This document shows positions 33,836 through 43,310 of a stretch of DNA of 64,000 nt, piece by piece. The DNA comes from DIGJ01 sp041821315. Its GTDB lineage: Bacteria; Bacillota; Clostridia; Lachnospirales; Lachnospiraceae. The translations under genes were made by a program, and so were the position numbers. The stretch lies in contig JBGUEO010000027.1 of assembly GCA_041821315.1 (NCBI GenBank), positions 1 through 64,000 of the forward strand. The letters are read 5' to 3'. Under the pieces are notes generated by a model, which did no database searches, was not told the DNA's origin, and saw only the letters and a program-made list of their open reading frames with translations. The number at the start of each line of letters is the position of its first letter. The stretch's first letter is position 1.

Positions 33836-35389
33836 GTGCCAGATATAAAATGGATTGTACTAGGAATCGTTTTATTGGCCGTGGCCGCTTTTATTGCTTG
33901 GAAATCTGCAATTGCCTATCGAATCAAAGTTGTTGAAGAAAAGATTGGAAATACAGAAAAAAAAGCAAGAGAAATCATAGATGAAGCTATTAAGACAGCA
34001 GAAACTAAGAAAAGAGAAGCGCTTCTTGAAGCAAAGGAAGAGTCATTAAAGACAAAGAATGAGCTAGAGAAGGAAGTCAAGGAACGTAGAAATGAAGTAC
34101 AGCGTTATGAAAAACGTGTTCTAACTAAAGAAGAGACTTTAGATAGAAAAACGGAAGCACTTGAAAAGAAAGAATCCAAACTATCTGTGAAAGAATCAGA
34201 ACTAGAGAAGACTCGTGAAAAAGTTCAATATCTAGAGGGACAAAGAGTAGCAGAATTGGAAAAAATTTCTGGACTTACCTCCGAACAAGCAAAAGATTAT
34301 CTTTTAAAAACTGTTGAAGATGAAGTTAAGCATGAAACTGCAATGTTAGTAAAAGAGCTTGAAAACAGAGCCAAGGAAGAGGCAGATAAAAAGGCAAAGG
34401 ATTACGTGGTTACTGCAATTCAAAAATGTGCGGCAGATCACGTTGCGGAAACTACAATTTCCGTTGTTCAGTTGCCAAATGACGAAATGAAGGGAAGAAT
34501 CATTGGTAGAGAGGGTAGAAATATTCGAACTCTTGAGACACTTACTGGTGTTGATTTAATCATTGATGATACACCGGAAGCAGTTATACTTTCTGGTTTC
34601 GATCCAATCCGTAGAGAAGTCGCAAGAATTGCTCTAGAGAAATTAATTGTAGATGGAAGAATTCATCCAGCTAGAATTGAAGAAATGGTTGAAAAAGCTC
34701 AAAAAGAAGTGGAAACAATGATTCGTGAAGAAGGTGAGTCGGCAGCTTTAGAAGTCGGCGTTCATAGTATCCATCCTGAACTCATTAGGTTATTAGGGCG
34801 AATGAAATTCAGAACTAGTTATGGACAAAATGCGTTAAAGCATTCGATTGAAGTAGCACATTTATCTGGATTACTTGCTGGGGAAATTGGTGTTGATGTT
34901 AGATTAGCAAAACGTGCTGGTTTATTACATGACATTGGTAAATCAGTAGACCATGATATGGAAGGTTCTCATATTCAAATTGGTTCTGATTTATGCAGAA
35001 AGTACAAGGAATCTCCACTGATTATCAATGCAGTAGAAGCACATCATGGTGATGTTGAACCAGAAACATTAATCGCATGTATTGTACAAGCTGCAGATAC
35101 AATTTCTGCTGCAAGACCTGGTGCAAGGCGTGAAACGCTTGAAACTTATACAAACAGATTGAAACAATTAGAAGATATTACAAACAGCTTTAAAGGAGTT
35201 GATAAATCCTTTGCAATTCAAGCAGGTCGTGAAGTTCGAGTGATGGTTATACCAGAACAAGTAACTGATGCGGATATGATTTTACTTGCAAGAGATGTAT
35301 CAAAACAAATTGAATCCGAATTAGAATATCCGGGTCAAGTTAAAGTTAATGTTATTCGTGAATCAAGAGTTATTGATTATGCGAAGTAA
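33836..35389 (+). CDS. rny: ribonuclease Y
   Basis: RNase Y is the membrane-anchored endonuclease that starts mRNA decay in many Gram-positive bacteria. It has a single N-terminal membrane helix (residues 3-22), a long coiled coil (about 30-180), a KH domain (VQLPNDEMKGRIIGREGRN) and an HD domain with LLHDIGKSVDHD near residue 362. The length of 517 residues is standard. The start is GTG after AAGGAGGTG. Own promoter and terminator make it monocistronic. Confidence 0.98.
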   Translation: MPDIKWIVLGIVLLAVAAFIAWKSAIAYRIKVVEEKIGNTEKKAREIIDEAIKTAETKKREALLEAKEESLKTKNELEKEVKERRNEVQRYEKRVLTKEETLDRKTEALEKKESKLSVKESELEKTREKVQYLEGQRVAELEKISGLTSEQAKDYLLKTVEDEVKHETAMLVKELENRAKEEADKKAKDYVVTAIQKCAADHVAETTISVVQLPNDEMKGRIIGREGRNIRTLETLTGVDLIIDDTPEAVILSGFDPIRREVARIALEKLIVDGRIHPARIEEMVEKAQKEVETMIREEGESAALEVGVHSIHPELIRLLGRMKFRTSYGQNALKHSIEVAHLSGLLAGEIGVDVRLAKRAGLLHDIGKSVDHDMEGSHIQIGSDLCRKYKESPLIINAVEAHHGDVEPETLIACIVQAADTISAARPGARRETLETYTNRLKQLEDITNSFKGVDKSFAIQAGREVRVMVIPEQVTDADMILLARDVSKQIESELEYPGQVKVNVIRESRVIDYAK

Positions 35390-35422
35390 TTTTATTAAGT
35401 GCTGATGAATAAGTAGTTAATT

Positions 35423-35472
35423 GGAGTTGTCATAATACGAAGGATAGAGTGGTGTTATGACAGCTCCTTTTT
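35423..35472 (+). terminator. terminator after rny
   Basis: GGAGTTGTCATAA (35423-35435) pairs with TTATGACAGCTCC (35455-35467), with one G-U pair, followed by five Ts. Confidence 0.85.
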
Positions 35473-35537
35473 GTTGTGCAAAAATTGATTCGATATCCTT
35501 AAGAGTTGGAAAAATCCTTTTCATAAATACCGAATTA

Positions 35538-35546
35538 TGGTATACT
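35538..35546 (+). promoter_or_regulatory. extended -10 promoter of the alarmone synthetase gene
   Basis: TGGTATACT combines a TGn element with TATACT (35541-35546). The -35 region is weak (TTTTCA at 35518). Confidence 0.55.
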
Positions 35547-35602
35547 TATTCGAGGAGATTTGTCATTGCAATTTATAATTTTAAGATAATGAGGGGAAAA
35601 AA

Positions 35603-36406
35603 ATGGAAATACAATTATGGAGAGAAATATTGGATCCCTACGCATTAGCAGTAGATGAATTGGTTTTAAATTTTAATCATATGATATGTGAACACCGACA
35701 AGCAGGAGCGTATTCACCCATTGAATTAGTAACTGGAAGAGTAAAAAAAATTTCGAGTATATTAGAAAAAGCACAAAGAAAACAAATTGACTTAGAGGAT
35801 ATTGAAGAGAAGCTAGATGATATTGCAGGAATTCGTATTATTTGTCAATTTGTAGAGGATATCGATCGTGTGGTAGAAATAATACGAAAACGGAATGATA
35901 TGAAAATATTGGAAGAAAAAGATTATATTGAAAAAGCAAAAGAAAGCGGATATCGAAGTTATCATATTGTTATTAGTTACGTGGTTCAAACGATGAATGG
36001 TCCTAAGGAAATTAAGGCAGAAATACAAATACGTACGCTTGCAATGAATTTCTGGGCTACAGTGGAACATTCGCTTCAATATAAATACAAAGAAAATATG
36101 CCACCGCATATTAGGCAACGTTTATCCAAAGCAGCAGAAGCAATTGTTATTTTGGATGAAGAGATGTCAGAAGTTCGGGGTGAAATTATGGATGCACAGA
36201 ATTCCTTTCGACGAAAAGCAGATATTGTTGCGGATATTTTAAATAATATTCAAAATTTATATAAAGTATCAAATAAGCGAGAAGTTGTAAAGATCCAAGA
36301 TGAATTTTTTCGTATTTATGAAAGTGATGATGTGGATCAGTTAGAGCGTTTCAACCGACAACTTGATATTATTGCAGAAGGTTATCGGGCACAAAGTTTA
36401 AATTAA
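35603..36406 (+). CDS. small alarmone synthetase, RelQ/YjbM-like GTP pyrophosphokinase
   Basis: The enzyme makes (p)ppGpp from ATP and GTP or GDP. It has only the synthetase domain: SPIELVTGRVKKISSILEKA, DDIAGIRIICQF, KESGYRSYHIVI, EIQIRTLAMNFWATVEHSLQYK. No HD hydrolase, TGS or ACT domain is present, so it is not a long RelA/SpoT. At 267 residues it is about 50 longer than Bacillus RelQ because of a helical C-terminal extension. A weak ribosome-binding site (GAGGGG) precedes the ATG. It begins an operon with rsuA and a HAD phosphatase. Confidence 0.92.
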   Translation: MEIQLWREILDPYALAVDELVLNFNHMICEHRQAGAYSPIELVTGRVKKISSILEKAQRKQIDLEDIEEKLDDIAGIRIICQFVEDIDRVVEIIRKRNDMKILEEKDYIEKAKESGYRSYHIVISYVVQTMNGPKEIKAEIQIRTLAMNFWATVEHSLQYKYKENMPPHIRQRLSKAAEAIVILDEEMSEVRGEIMDAQNSFRRKADIVADILNNIQNLYKVSNKREVVKIQDEFFRIYESDDVDQLERFNRQLDIIAEGYRAQSLN

Positions 36407-36424
36407 AAGAAAAATGGTGATGGA

Positions 36425-37159
36425 ATGACAGAAAGTTTGCGTTTAGATAAATATTTGGCGGATATGGGAATTGGTACCCGAAGTGAAATAAAGAATATGA
36501 TACGAAAAAGTCTGGTTTTGGTTAATGGTGAAGTAGAAAAAAAATCAGAGCGGAAAATTATTCCTGCGGAAACAACAGTTATTTGTAATGGTATGGAAAT
36601 TATATATCATTCCTATGAGTACTTTATGTTAAATAAACCAGCGGGTATTATTACAGCAACAATGGATAAAAAAGAGAGTACAGTGCTAGACCTCTTGGAT
36701 GAGGTAAAACGAAAAGACTTGTTTCCGGTAGGCAGGCTTGATAAAGATACCGAGGGATTGCTTTTAATTACAAATGATGGAGACTTAGCACATGAGTTGT
36801 TAAGTCCTAAAAAACATGTTGCAAAAACATATTTTGCTCGAGTTGTGGGCAGGGTTATTGATGCAGATGTATCTGCATTTGAAGAAGGAGTGTGGATTGA
36901 GCACGGGATAAAAACAAAGCCAGCAGAGCTAAAGATTCTACAAAGTGATGCAATATCAGAAGTTTTGCTTACCATCTACGAAGGTAAGTTCCATCAGGTA
37001 AAACGAATGTTTGAAGCCGTTGATAAAAAAGTCTTGTATTTAAAGCGGATTTCGATGGGAACACTTACGTTAGACGAAACATTAAAAGTAGGAGAATATC
37101 GTCTTCTTACAGAAACAGAATTAAAAGAACTAAAGACTAGGAGAACATATGTTAAATAA
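36425..37159 (+). CDS. 16S rRNA pseudouridine synthase, RsuA family
   Basis: The 244-residue enzyme has an N-terminal S4 RNA-binding domain (RLDKYLADMGIGTRSEIKNMI) and the RsuA/RluB catalytic motif VGRLDKDTEGLLLITNDG, whose first Asp is the nucleophile. KFHQVKRMFEAVDKKVLYLKR is the C-terminal signature. RsuA acts at 16S position 516; RluB and RluF relatives act on 23S, so the exact target is inferred. It overlaps the next gene by 11 bases. Confidence 0.9.
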   Translation: MTESLRLDKYLADMGIGTRSEIKNMIRKSLVLVNGEVEKKSERKIIPAETTVICNGMEIIYHSYEYFMLNKPAGIITATMDKKESTVLDLLDEVKRKDLFPVGRLDKDTEGLLLITNDGDLAHELLSPKKHVAKTYFARVVGRVIDADVSAFEEGVWIEHGIKTKPAELKILQSDAISEVLLTIYEGKFHQVKRMFEAVDKKVLYLKRISMGTLTLDETLKVGEYRLLTETELKELKTRRTYVK

Positions 37160-37790
37160 TATTGATGCCGTAATATTTGATTTGGATGGAACCTTAATTG
37201 ATTCCATGTGGATGTGGAAAGAGATTGATGTTGAATATCTTTCTAAGTTTAATTTGAAATTGCCAAGTGATTTACAAACTGAAATTGAAGGAATGAGTTT
37301 TTCGGAAACGGCAGCATACTTTAAAAAACGGTTTCAATTAAGTGATACAATAGAGAAAATAAAGGCTGACTGGAATGAAATGGCTTATCGCAAATATAGA
37401 TATGAGATATTGTTCAAAAAAGGGGCTTTGGAATTCCTAAACATTTTAAAAAAACAGAATATCAAAACTGGAATTGCTACAAGCAATTCTAAGAGTTTGG
37501 TAACTGCAATCATTGCAAATCATAAAATAGATCATTTGTTCGATTCAATACATACTTCCTGTGAAGTTGAAAAAGGGAAACCAGCTCCGGATATCTATCT
37601 ATTAGTGGCAAAGGATTTGGAAGTAGCACCAAACCGTTGCCTTGTTTTTGAAGATGTTGTTAATGGTATTAAAGCTGGCAAAGAAGCCAAAATGAAAGTT
37701 TGCGCTGTTTATGATGATTTTTCAAAAGATAATGATGAGAAGAAGAGAATATTAGCGGATTATTACATTCATGACTTTACTGAAATATAG
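37149..37790 (+). CDS. HAD-superfamily phosphatase, beta-phosphoglucomutase-like
   Basis: The 213-residue protein has all four HAD motifs: the nucleophile DAVIFDLDGTLIDS, TSNSK, the lysine in VEKGKPAPDIYL, and FEDVVNGIKAG. The helical cap inserted after motif I (residues 15-85) puts it in the phosphatase/phosphomutase subgroup I. Substrate is unknown. Its start lies within the end of the pseudouridine synthase gene, implying coupled translation. Confidence 0.88.
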   Translation: MLNNIDAVIFDLDGTLIDSMWMWKEIDVEYLSKFNLKLPSDLQTEIEGMSFSETAAYFKKRFQLSDTIEKIKADWNEMAYRKYRYEILFKKGALEFLNILKKQNIKTGIATSNSKSLVTAIIANHKIDHLFDSIHTSCEVEKGKPAPDIYLLVAKDLEVAPNRCLVFEDVVNGIKAGKEAKMKVCAVYDDFSKDNDEKKRILADYYIHDFTEI

Positions 37791-37858
37791 AGTGCTGAGA
37801 AATACTAAAATACGAGTCAACCGAACAATTTTTTACACAGAAAAATGGAGCATACTAA

Positions 37859-39763
37859 ATGAAAGATTTTTTACCAATTTGTAAAGAAGATATGAAAAAA
37901 AGAGGTTGGAGTGAGGTTGATTTTGTCTATATAATCGGGGATGCATATGTTGATCATCATTCGTTTGGACCTGCAATTATAAGCAGAGTGTTAGAAAGTC
38001 ATGGATATAAAGTAGGAATTATTTCACAACCAGACTGGAAGAACGAAGAAAGCGTTACTGTCTTTGGAAAACCACGTCTGGGTTTTTTAGTTTCTGCGGG
38101 AAATATGGATACGATGGTAAACCATTATACGGTTAATAAAAAACATAGAAGTCAGGACGCATATACTCCGGGAGGAGTTATGGGGAAACGACCAGATCGT
38201 GCTACAATTTGTTACGGGAATTTAATTCGGAAAAAATATAAAAATACACCTATTATTATTGGGGGTATTGAGGCTAGTTTGCGTCGCTTGGCACACTATG
38301 ATTATTGGAATAATTCAATTAAACGATCCATTCTTTTGGATTCAAGTGCGGATTTGATTTCGTATGGTATGGGAGAAAAATCAATTGTAGATGTTGCAGA
38401 TGCACTGAATAGCGGAATTTTAATTTCAGATATTACATTTATAGAGGGCACTGTTTATAAAACGAAAAATTTAGATAGTGTATATGATGCGATTCAACTT
38501 CCAAGTTTCGAAGAAATTAAGGCAAATAAAAAAGTGTTTGCACAAAGTTTTTATACACAATATTGCAATACCGATCCATTTTCAGGAAATCGATTGGTTG
38601 AGAAATATAAGGAGAATGAATATGTCGTTCAAAACCCTCCGGCTAAACCGCTGACAAGTGAAGAAATGGACGCGGTCTATGCCCTTCCCTTTATGCGTAC
38701 GTATCATCCGTCGTATGAGAGTCTTGGTGGAGTGCCGGCTATGAAGGAACTTAATTTCAGTCTTACGAGTAATCGTGGCTGTTTTGGTGGATGCAGCTTT
38801 TGTGCGCTAACCTTCCATCAAGGGCGAATTGTACAGACAAGAAGTCATGCATCTATTTTGGAAGAAGCAAAGCAATTAACACAGGAGAAAGAGTTTAAAG
38901 GATATATTAATGATGTGGGAGGACCTACAGCAAATTTTCGGCATAGTTCTTGTGAAAAACAGTGGAAAAAGGGTGTTTGCACCAATAAGCAATGTTTGTT
39001 TCCAACACCATGCAAAAACCTTACCGTGGATCATAAGGATTATATGGAGCTTCTGAAAAAGCTTCGGAGTCTACCAAAGGTAAAAAAAGTATTTATTCGT
39101 TCGGGTATTCGATTTGATTATGTGATGGCAGATAAGGACAAGTCTTTTATGAGTGAATTGTGTGAATATCATGTAAGTGGACAATTAAAAGTTGCTCCAG
39201 AACATGTATGTGATACGGTTCTAAAACGAATGGGAAAACCAGAAAATTCAGTGTATGAATCGTTTATTAAAGAATATGAAAGAGCAAATAAGAAATTGGG
39301 TAAGAAACAGTATGTAGTGCCGTATCTTATGTCATCTCATCCAGGCTCTACAATGAAAGAAGCGGTTACATTAGCGGAATATGTAAGGGATTTGGGATAT
39401 ATGCCCGAACAAGTTCAGGATTTTTATCCAACTCCGGCGACAATATCAACTTGTATGTATTATACAGGATTGGATCCTCGTACGATGGAGGAAGTGTATG
39501 TACCAAGAAGTCAAAAGGAAAAACAGATGCAGCGTGCACTTATTCAATATCGAAATCCTAAAAATTATTCATTGGTAGTTGATGCTTTGAGGCTTGCAAA
39601 AAGGGAAGACTTGATTGGATATGGAAAAGAGTGTCTGGTTTTACCAAGACAGTTTTCACAGAAAGGAAAGAAACAAGGACAGGATAAAAAAAATGCTGTA
39701 CCAGCAAAAAAAGAAAATTCCAGGCGCAAATCCATTCGTACGGTGCATAAGAAAAAGAAATGA
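37859..39763 (+). CDS. YgiQ-family radical SAM protein
   Basis: The 634-residue protein shows the radical SAM motif NRGCFGGCSFCALTFHQGR near residue 310. It also has the family regions FVYIIGDAYVDHHSFGPAII at the N-terminus, GGIEASLRRLAHYDYW, and the cysteine-rich CEKQWKKGVCTNKQCLFPTPC. YgiQ function is unknown; a second cluster is possible. The C-terminus ends in a basic tail. It follows the HAD gene by 68 bases with GGAG upstream of the ATG. Confidence 0.93.
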   Translation: MKDFLPICKEDMKKRGWSEVDFVYIIGDAYVDHHSFGPAIISRVLESHGYKVGIISQPDWKNEESVTVFGKPRLGFLVSAGNMDTMVNHYTVNKKHRSQDAYTPGGVMGKRPDRATICYGNLIRKKYKNTPIIIGGIEASLRRLAHYDYWNNSIKRSILLDSSADLISYGMGEKSIVDVADALNSGILISDITFIEGTVYKTKNLDSVYDAIQLPSFEEIKANKKVFAQSFYTQYCNTDPFSGNRLVEKYKENEYVVQNPPAKPLTSEEMDAVYALPFMRTYHPSYESLGGVPAMKELNFSLTSNRGCFGGCSFCALTFHQGRIVQTRSHASILEEAKQLTQEKEFKGYINDVGGPTANFRHSSCEKQWKKGVCTNKQCLFPTPCKNLTVDHKDYMELLKKLRSLPKVKKVFIRSGIRFDYVMADKDKSFMSELCEYHVSGQLKVAPEHVCDTVLKRMGKPENSVYESFIKEYERANKKLGKKQYVVPYLMSSHPGSTMKEAVTLAEYVRDLGYMPEQVQDFYPTPATISTCMYYTGLDPRTMEEVYVPRSQKEKQMQRALIQYRNPKNYSLVVDALRLAKREDLIGYGKECLVLPRQFSQKGKKQGQDKKNAVPAKKENSRRKSIRTVHKKKK

Positions 39764-39813
39764 TAAAATGTCACATGGATAAAATTGGGAGAGAAAAAAC
39801 AGGAGGATAATAA

Positions 39814-40380
39814 ATGTTTCGATGTAAGAAAGGTGAATATGGATATATTAGTAAACGAAAATATCAGCAGTTATTTTTGGCAATTTTAATGGGACTAATT
39901 GGCCTGTTAATTTACGGGCTTGGCTATATATTGAATGGATACAAACAGAACAACATTTGTTTGGTGCTTGGAATTTTGATGGTGCTTCCAGGAGCAAAAT
40001 TCTTAACAACATATATATTACTATTTCCGTATCATACACCAGATCGTGTACTATTTGATGAGAGTTCCATGGTAACGCAAAAAGGAGGTATCTTGCTGTC
40101 TGATCTTGTGATTACATCAACCGAGCGTGCAATGAACCTTGATTTTTTATATGTAGGAAATGAATGTGTGTATGGATTGATTGGTAAAACAAAAATGAAA
40201 ACAAAGGACATACAGGATTATATAGCGAAGGGTGTTCGCAATTGGGGAACTGGGTACACAGTAAAAATTGTTGATAGTAAAGAAAACTTTCAAAAGACCA
40301 TATTGGCAGTCAAAGAAAAAGAAATCAATTCTGATGAGGAAGAAAGAGTTCTTGCGTATCTTTACTCGTTAATTGTATAA
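39814..40380 (+). CDS. unknown membrane protein with two N-terminal helices
   Basis: The 188-residue protein has hydrophobic helices at about residues 20-42 and 47-72, then a soluble domain of about 115 residues, likely cytoplasmic. I do not recognise it. AGGAGG lies upstream. It is the middle gene of a set running from ygiQ through rluD-like to recU, all with short gaps, so it is co-transcribed with RNA and DNA processing genes. Confidence 0.65.
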   Translation: MFRCKKGEYGYISKRKYQQLFLAILMGLIGLLIYGLGYILNGYKQNNICLVLGILMVLPGAKFLTTYILLFPYHTPDRVLFDESSMVTQKGGILLSDLVITSTERAMNLDFLYVGNECVYGLIGKTKMKTKDIQDYIAKGVRNWGTGYTVKIVDSKENFQKTILAVKEKEINSDEEERVLAYLYSLIV

Positions 40381-40391
40381 AGGAGATCGTT

Positions 40392-41417
40392 ATGCAGGAA
40401 ATAACAATAGGTGATAAAGAAGCAGGACAGCGTTTTGACAAATTTTTAGGAAAATATTTAAATCAAGCAACAAAGAGTTTTGTTTACAAGATGCTTCGAA
40501 AAAAAAACATCACATTAAATGGGAAAAAAGCAGAGGGATCTGAAAAATTGGAATTGGGGGATCAGATTAAGTTATTCTTAGCAGATGATACCATTGAAAA
40601 ATTTAGCGAATCAAAACATGCAGCAGAAACAAAAGAACGCGGGATTTTAAAAACGGATGAACTAGAGGTACTATTTGAAAACAAACACTTGCTTATTATC
40701 AACAAGCCAGCTGGAATGCTTTCTCAAAAAGCGCGTCTGGAGGATATTTCTTTGGTGGAATATATCACCGACTATTTATTAGATCAAGGACAATTAACCA
40801 TAGAAGAGTTAAAAGGGTTTCATCCGGGCATTTGTAATCGACTCGATCGAAACACAAGTGGAATTATAGTGGCGGGAAAGACGGTAGAAGGGCTTCAGGT
40901 AATGGGGCGTGTGTTCAGAGACCGTGAAATTGACAAATATTATTATTGTATTGTAAAAGGCGAAATAAAAAAGCAAGAATTAATTGAAGGTTATTTATAT
41001 AAAAATCATAATCATAATAAGGTTTCTATTCATAAAGAGGCAGTGGATGGAGCCGATTATATTAAAACACAATATGAACCCATTCTTTGTAGTAAAGAAT
41101 TAACACTGCTTCGTGTCAAACTGATTACCGGTAAGTCACATCAAATTCGTGCGCATCTTGAAAGTGTAGGTCACCCTATTATTGGTGATGGGAAGTATGG
41201 TGATGTTTTAGTGAATAAAAAGTTTAGAAAAAATTTCAAATTAAAACATCAGTTATTGCACGCGACTGAGTTGGTCTTTCCCAAAATGGAAGGAGATTGG
41301 GACTTGCTGTCTGAAAAGAAGATAATAGCACCGCTTCCAGATTATTTTGAGGTAATTGTAACAAAATGTTTTGATGGAGGTGGGGACTTATGCCGTCATG
41401 GAATTCAAGAGGATTAA
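40392..41417 (+). CDS. RluC/RluD-family pseudouridine synthase
   Basis: The 341-residue enzyme starts with an S4 domain (AGQRFDKFLGKYLNQATKSFVYKML) and has the RluA-type catalytic motif ICNRLDRNTSGIIVAGKT, followed by TGKSHQIRAHLESVGHPIIGD. RluC and RluD modify 23S rRNA, but the exact site is not known. The last 28 bases overlap recU, an unusually deep overlap. Confidence 0.9.
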   Translation: MQEITIGDKEAGQRFDKFLGKYLNQATKSFVYKMLRKKNITLNGKKAEGSEKLELGDQIKLFLADDTIEKFSESKHAAETKERGILKTDELEVLFENKHLLIINKPAGMLSQKARLEDISLVEYITDYLLDQGQLTIEELKGFHPGICNRLDRNTSGIIVAGKTVEGLQVMGRVFRDREIDKYYYCIVKGEIKKQELIEGYLYKNHNHNKVSIHKEAVDGADYIKTQYEPILCSKELTLLRVKLITGKSHQIRAHLESVGHPIIGDGKYGDVLVNKKFRKNFKLKHQLLHATELVFPKMEGDWDLLSEKKIIAPLPDYFEVIVTKCFDGGGDLCRHGIQED

Positions 41418-41923
41418 GAGGATCGACATTAGAAGAACTAATTAATTTAACCAATGAAAAATATAGAGCCAATCATTTGGCATTAATACAAAAAGTTCCT
41501 ACTCCTATTAAGCCAATTAAAATTGATTCTTCCAGTCGTCAGATTACACTTGCATATTTTGAGCAAAAGAGTACTGTTGATTATATCGGTGCAGTCCAAG
41601 GCGTTCCGGTGTGCTTTGATGCAAAAGAATGTGCGACGGATACGTTTCCACTCCAAAATATTCATGATCATCAAGTGGAATTTATGACAGAATTTGAACG
41701 ACAAAGCGGAGTATCCTTTCTTTTGATTTATTTCAAAAAGAAAAATGTTTTTTATTATTTAACGTATGAAAAAATGATGGAGTTTTGGAATCGAGCATTG
41801 GAGGGTGGTAAGAATAGTTTTCGCTATGAAGACTTGGATCCGCATTTCCAGATTTCAACAAACAATGGAGTATTTGTTCATTATTTAGAGATGCTTAATC
41901 AAGATTTGGAAAGTCGTGATTGA
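41390..41923 (+). CDS. recU: Holliday junction resolvase RecU
   Basis: RecU is the Gram-positive resolvase that cuts recombination intermediates. The active site is visible as KSTVDYIGAVQGVPVCFDAKECATDTFPL, with DHQVEFMTEFERQSGVSFLLIYF following. At 177 residues it is slightly shorter than Bacillus RecU. GGAGG precedes the ATG inside the previous gene. In bacilli recU is beside a penicillin-binding protein; here it follows a pseudouridine synthase. Its TGA stop is inside the -35 box of the his promoter. Confidence 0.93.
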   Translation: MPSWNSRGLRGSTLEELINLTNEKYRANHLALIQKVPTPIKPIKIDSSSRQITLAYFEQKSTVDYIGAVQGVPVCFDAKECATDTFPLQNIHDHQVEFMTEFERQSGVSFLLIYFKKKNVFYYLTYEKMMEFWNRALEGGKNSFRYEDLDPHFQISTNNGVFVHYLEMLNQDLESRD

Positions 41924-41948
41924 CACAGAAAGATAGATTCGTTATAAT
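41920..41948 (+). promoter_or_regulatory. consensus promoter of the histidine operon
   Basis: A perfect TTGACA (41920-41925) and TATAAT (41943-41948) are 17 bases apart. The recU stop codon is within the -35 box. The leader of about 80 bases has TTCGCT (41970-41975), which can pair with either AGCGA (41994-41998) or AGCGAA (42002-42007). Confidence 0.85.
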
Positions 41949-42032
41949 AGAAACAGTTTTTGCTGCTAATTCGCTACTACAACATCACACTAAAGCGACG
42001 AAGCGAAAATATCGAGAAAGGGTGAGAAGCCA

Positions 42033-43310
42033 ATGAAAATGAAACAATATAAGCTATTACATACACCAGAAGGTGTTCGAGATATTTATAATGGAGAATG
42101 TGAACGTAAGATTAATCTCCAAAAAGAGTTGGAAGATATCTTGAAAAAATATGGATTTAAGAGTATGCAGACTCCTAGTTTTGAGTTTTTCGACATTTTT
42201 AGTGAAGAGAGAGGAACTGTATTATCGAAGGAATTATACAAATTTATTGATCGCGAAGGAAATACATTAGTACTTCGTCCAGATATGACCCCTTCGATTG
42301 CAAGGTGCGCTGCAAAATATTTCAATGAAGATAATTTTCCACTACGTTTAACCTACACGGGTAACACGTATATCAATAATTCAAGCCACCAAGGAAAACT
42401 AAATGAAACGACACAGGTTGGAGCAGAATTAATCAATGATGCATCGGTAGAAGCGGATAGTGAAATATTAGCAATAACCGTGGACTGCTTAAGAACAGCA
42501 GGGTTAGCAGAATTTCAAGTGGAAGTAGGACATGCCGATTTTTTTAATGGATTAATGGAGGAGGCAGCCTTTCATGAAGAAGAAGTGATTGAAATGAAAA
42601 GCTTGATGGAAAGCAAAAATTTGTTTGGTATTGAAGCTTTACTTGAGAGAAAAGCGATTCCCAAACGATTAAAGGAACTTTTAATGAAACTTCCAGAGCT
42701 GTTTGGTAATATCGAACATTTTTCTTACGCAAGAAAGATGACAAATAATAAAAAGGCCCTGATTGCACTGGATCGGCTCGAGGAAATCGTATCTATTATG
42801 GATAGCTACGGGATGCGTGATTATATTACAGTTGATCTTAGCATGTTAAGTAAATACAACTATTATACAGGGATTATCATGAAAGCCTATACCTATGGGA
42901 CTGGGGAAGCAGTTGCCCAAGGCGGTCGTTATGATACGTTAGTCGGACAGTTTGGAAAAGAAGCACCTGCGGTCGGTCTTGTATTATTAATAGATCAGCT
43001 TATGGTTGCTCTTCTTAGTCAAAAGCGTATTATGCCAATAAAGGAAGATGGTATATTAATGCTTTATCATAAAAATAATCGGGTCGAAGCAATTTCGATT
43101 GCAAATAAACTGCGGAAGCAAAATAAAAATGTAACAATGATGTATCAGCCAAATGAGAATGCAATAGAGGAATATGGAAGTTTTATGGAAAAATCCGGAC
43201 TACAGTATGGGATTCGCTTGCTGAAGGAAGATATGTTACAGGTATATAATAAAGTGACGAAGCAAACAAAGCAGATAAAGGTAATTGATTTTTTTGGGGT
43301 GAGAATATGA
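42033..43310 (+). CDS. hisZ: ATP phosphoribosyltransferase regulatory subunit
   Basis: HisZ is a catalytically inactive histidyl-tRNA-synthetase-like subunit that forms a complex with short-form HisG. Class II synthetase motifs are recognisable: GVRDIYNGECERKINL, LRPDMTPSIARCAAKYF (motif 2), and AVAQGGRYDTLVGQFG. The 425 residues are normal. It is not HisRS because the anticodon domain is weak and hisG follows directly. GGGTGAG precedes the ATG. It is the first gene of the his operon, under a near-perfect promoter. Confidence 0.95.
   Translation: MKMKQYKLLHTPEGVRDIYNGECERKINLQKELEDILKKYGFKSMQTPSFEFFDIFSEERGTVLSKELYKFIDREGNTLVLRPDMTPSIARCAAKYFNEDNFPLRLTYTGNTYINNSSHQGKLNETTQVGAELINDASVEADSEILAITVDCLRTAGLAEFQVEVGHADFFNGLMEEAAFHEEEVIEMKSLMESKNLFGIEALLERKAIPKRLKELLMKLPELFGNIEHFSYARKMTNNKKALIALDRLEEIVSIMDSYGMRDYITVDLSMLSKYNYYTGIIMKAYTYGTGEAVAQGGRYDTLVGQFGKEAPAVGLVLLIDQLMVALLSQKRIMPIKEDGILMLYHKNNRVEAISIANKLRKQNKNVTMMYQPNENAIEEYGSFMEKSGLQYGIRLLKEDMLQVYNKVTKQTKQIKVIDFFGVRI

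Noticed and set aside
35457..35648. 63-codon forward frame between rny and the alarmone synthetase gene
   Set aside because: It begins inside the right arm of the rny terminator, has no ribosome-binding site, and overlaps the next real gene in another frame.
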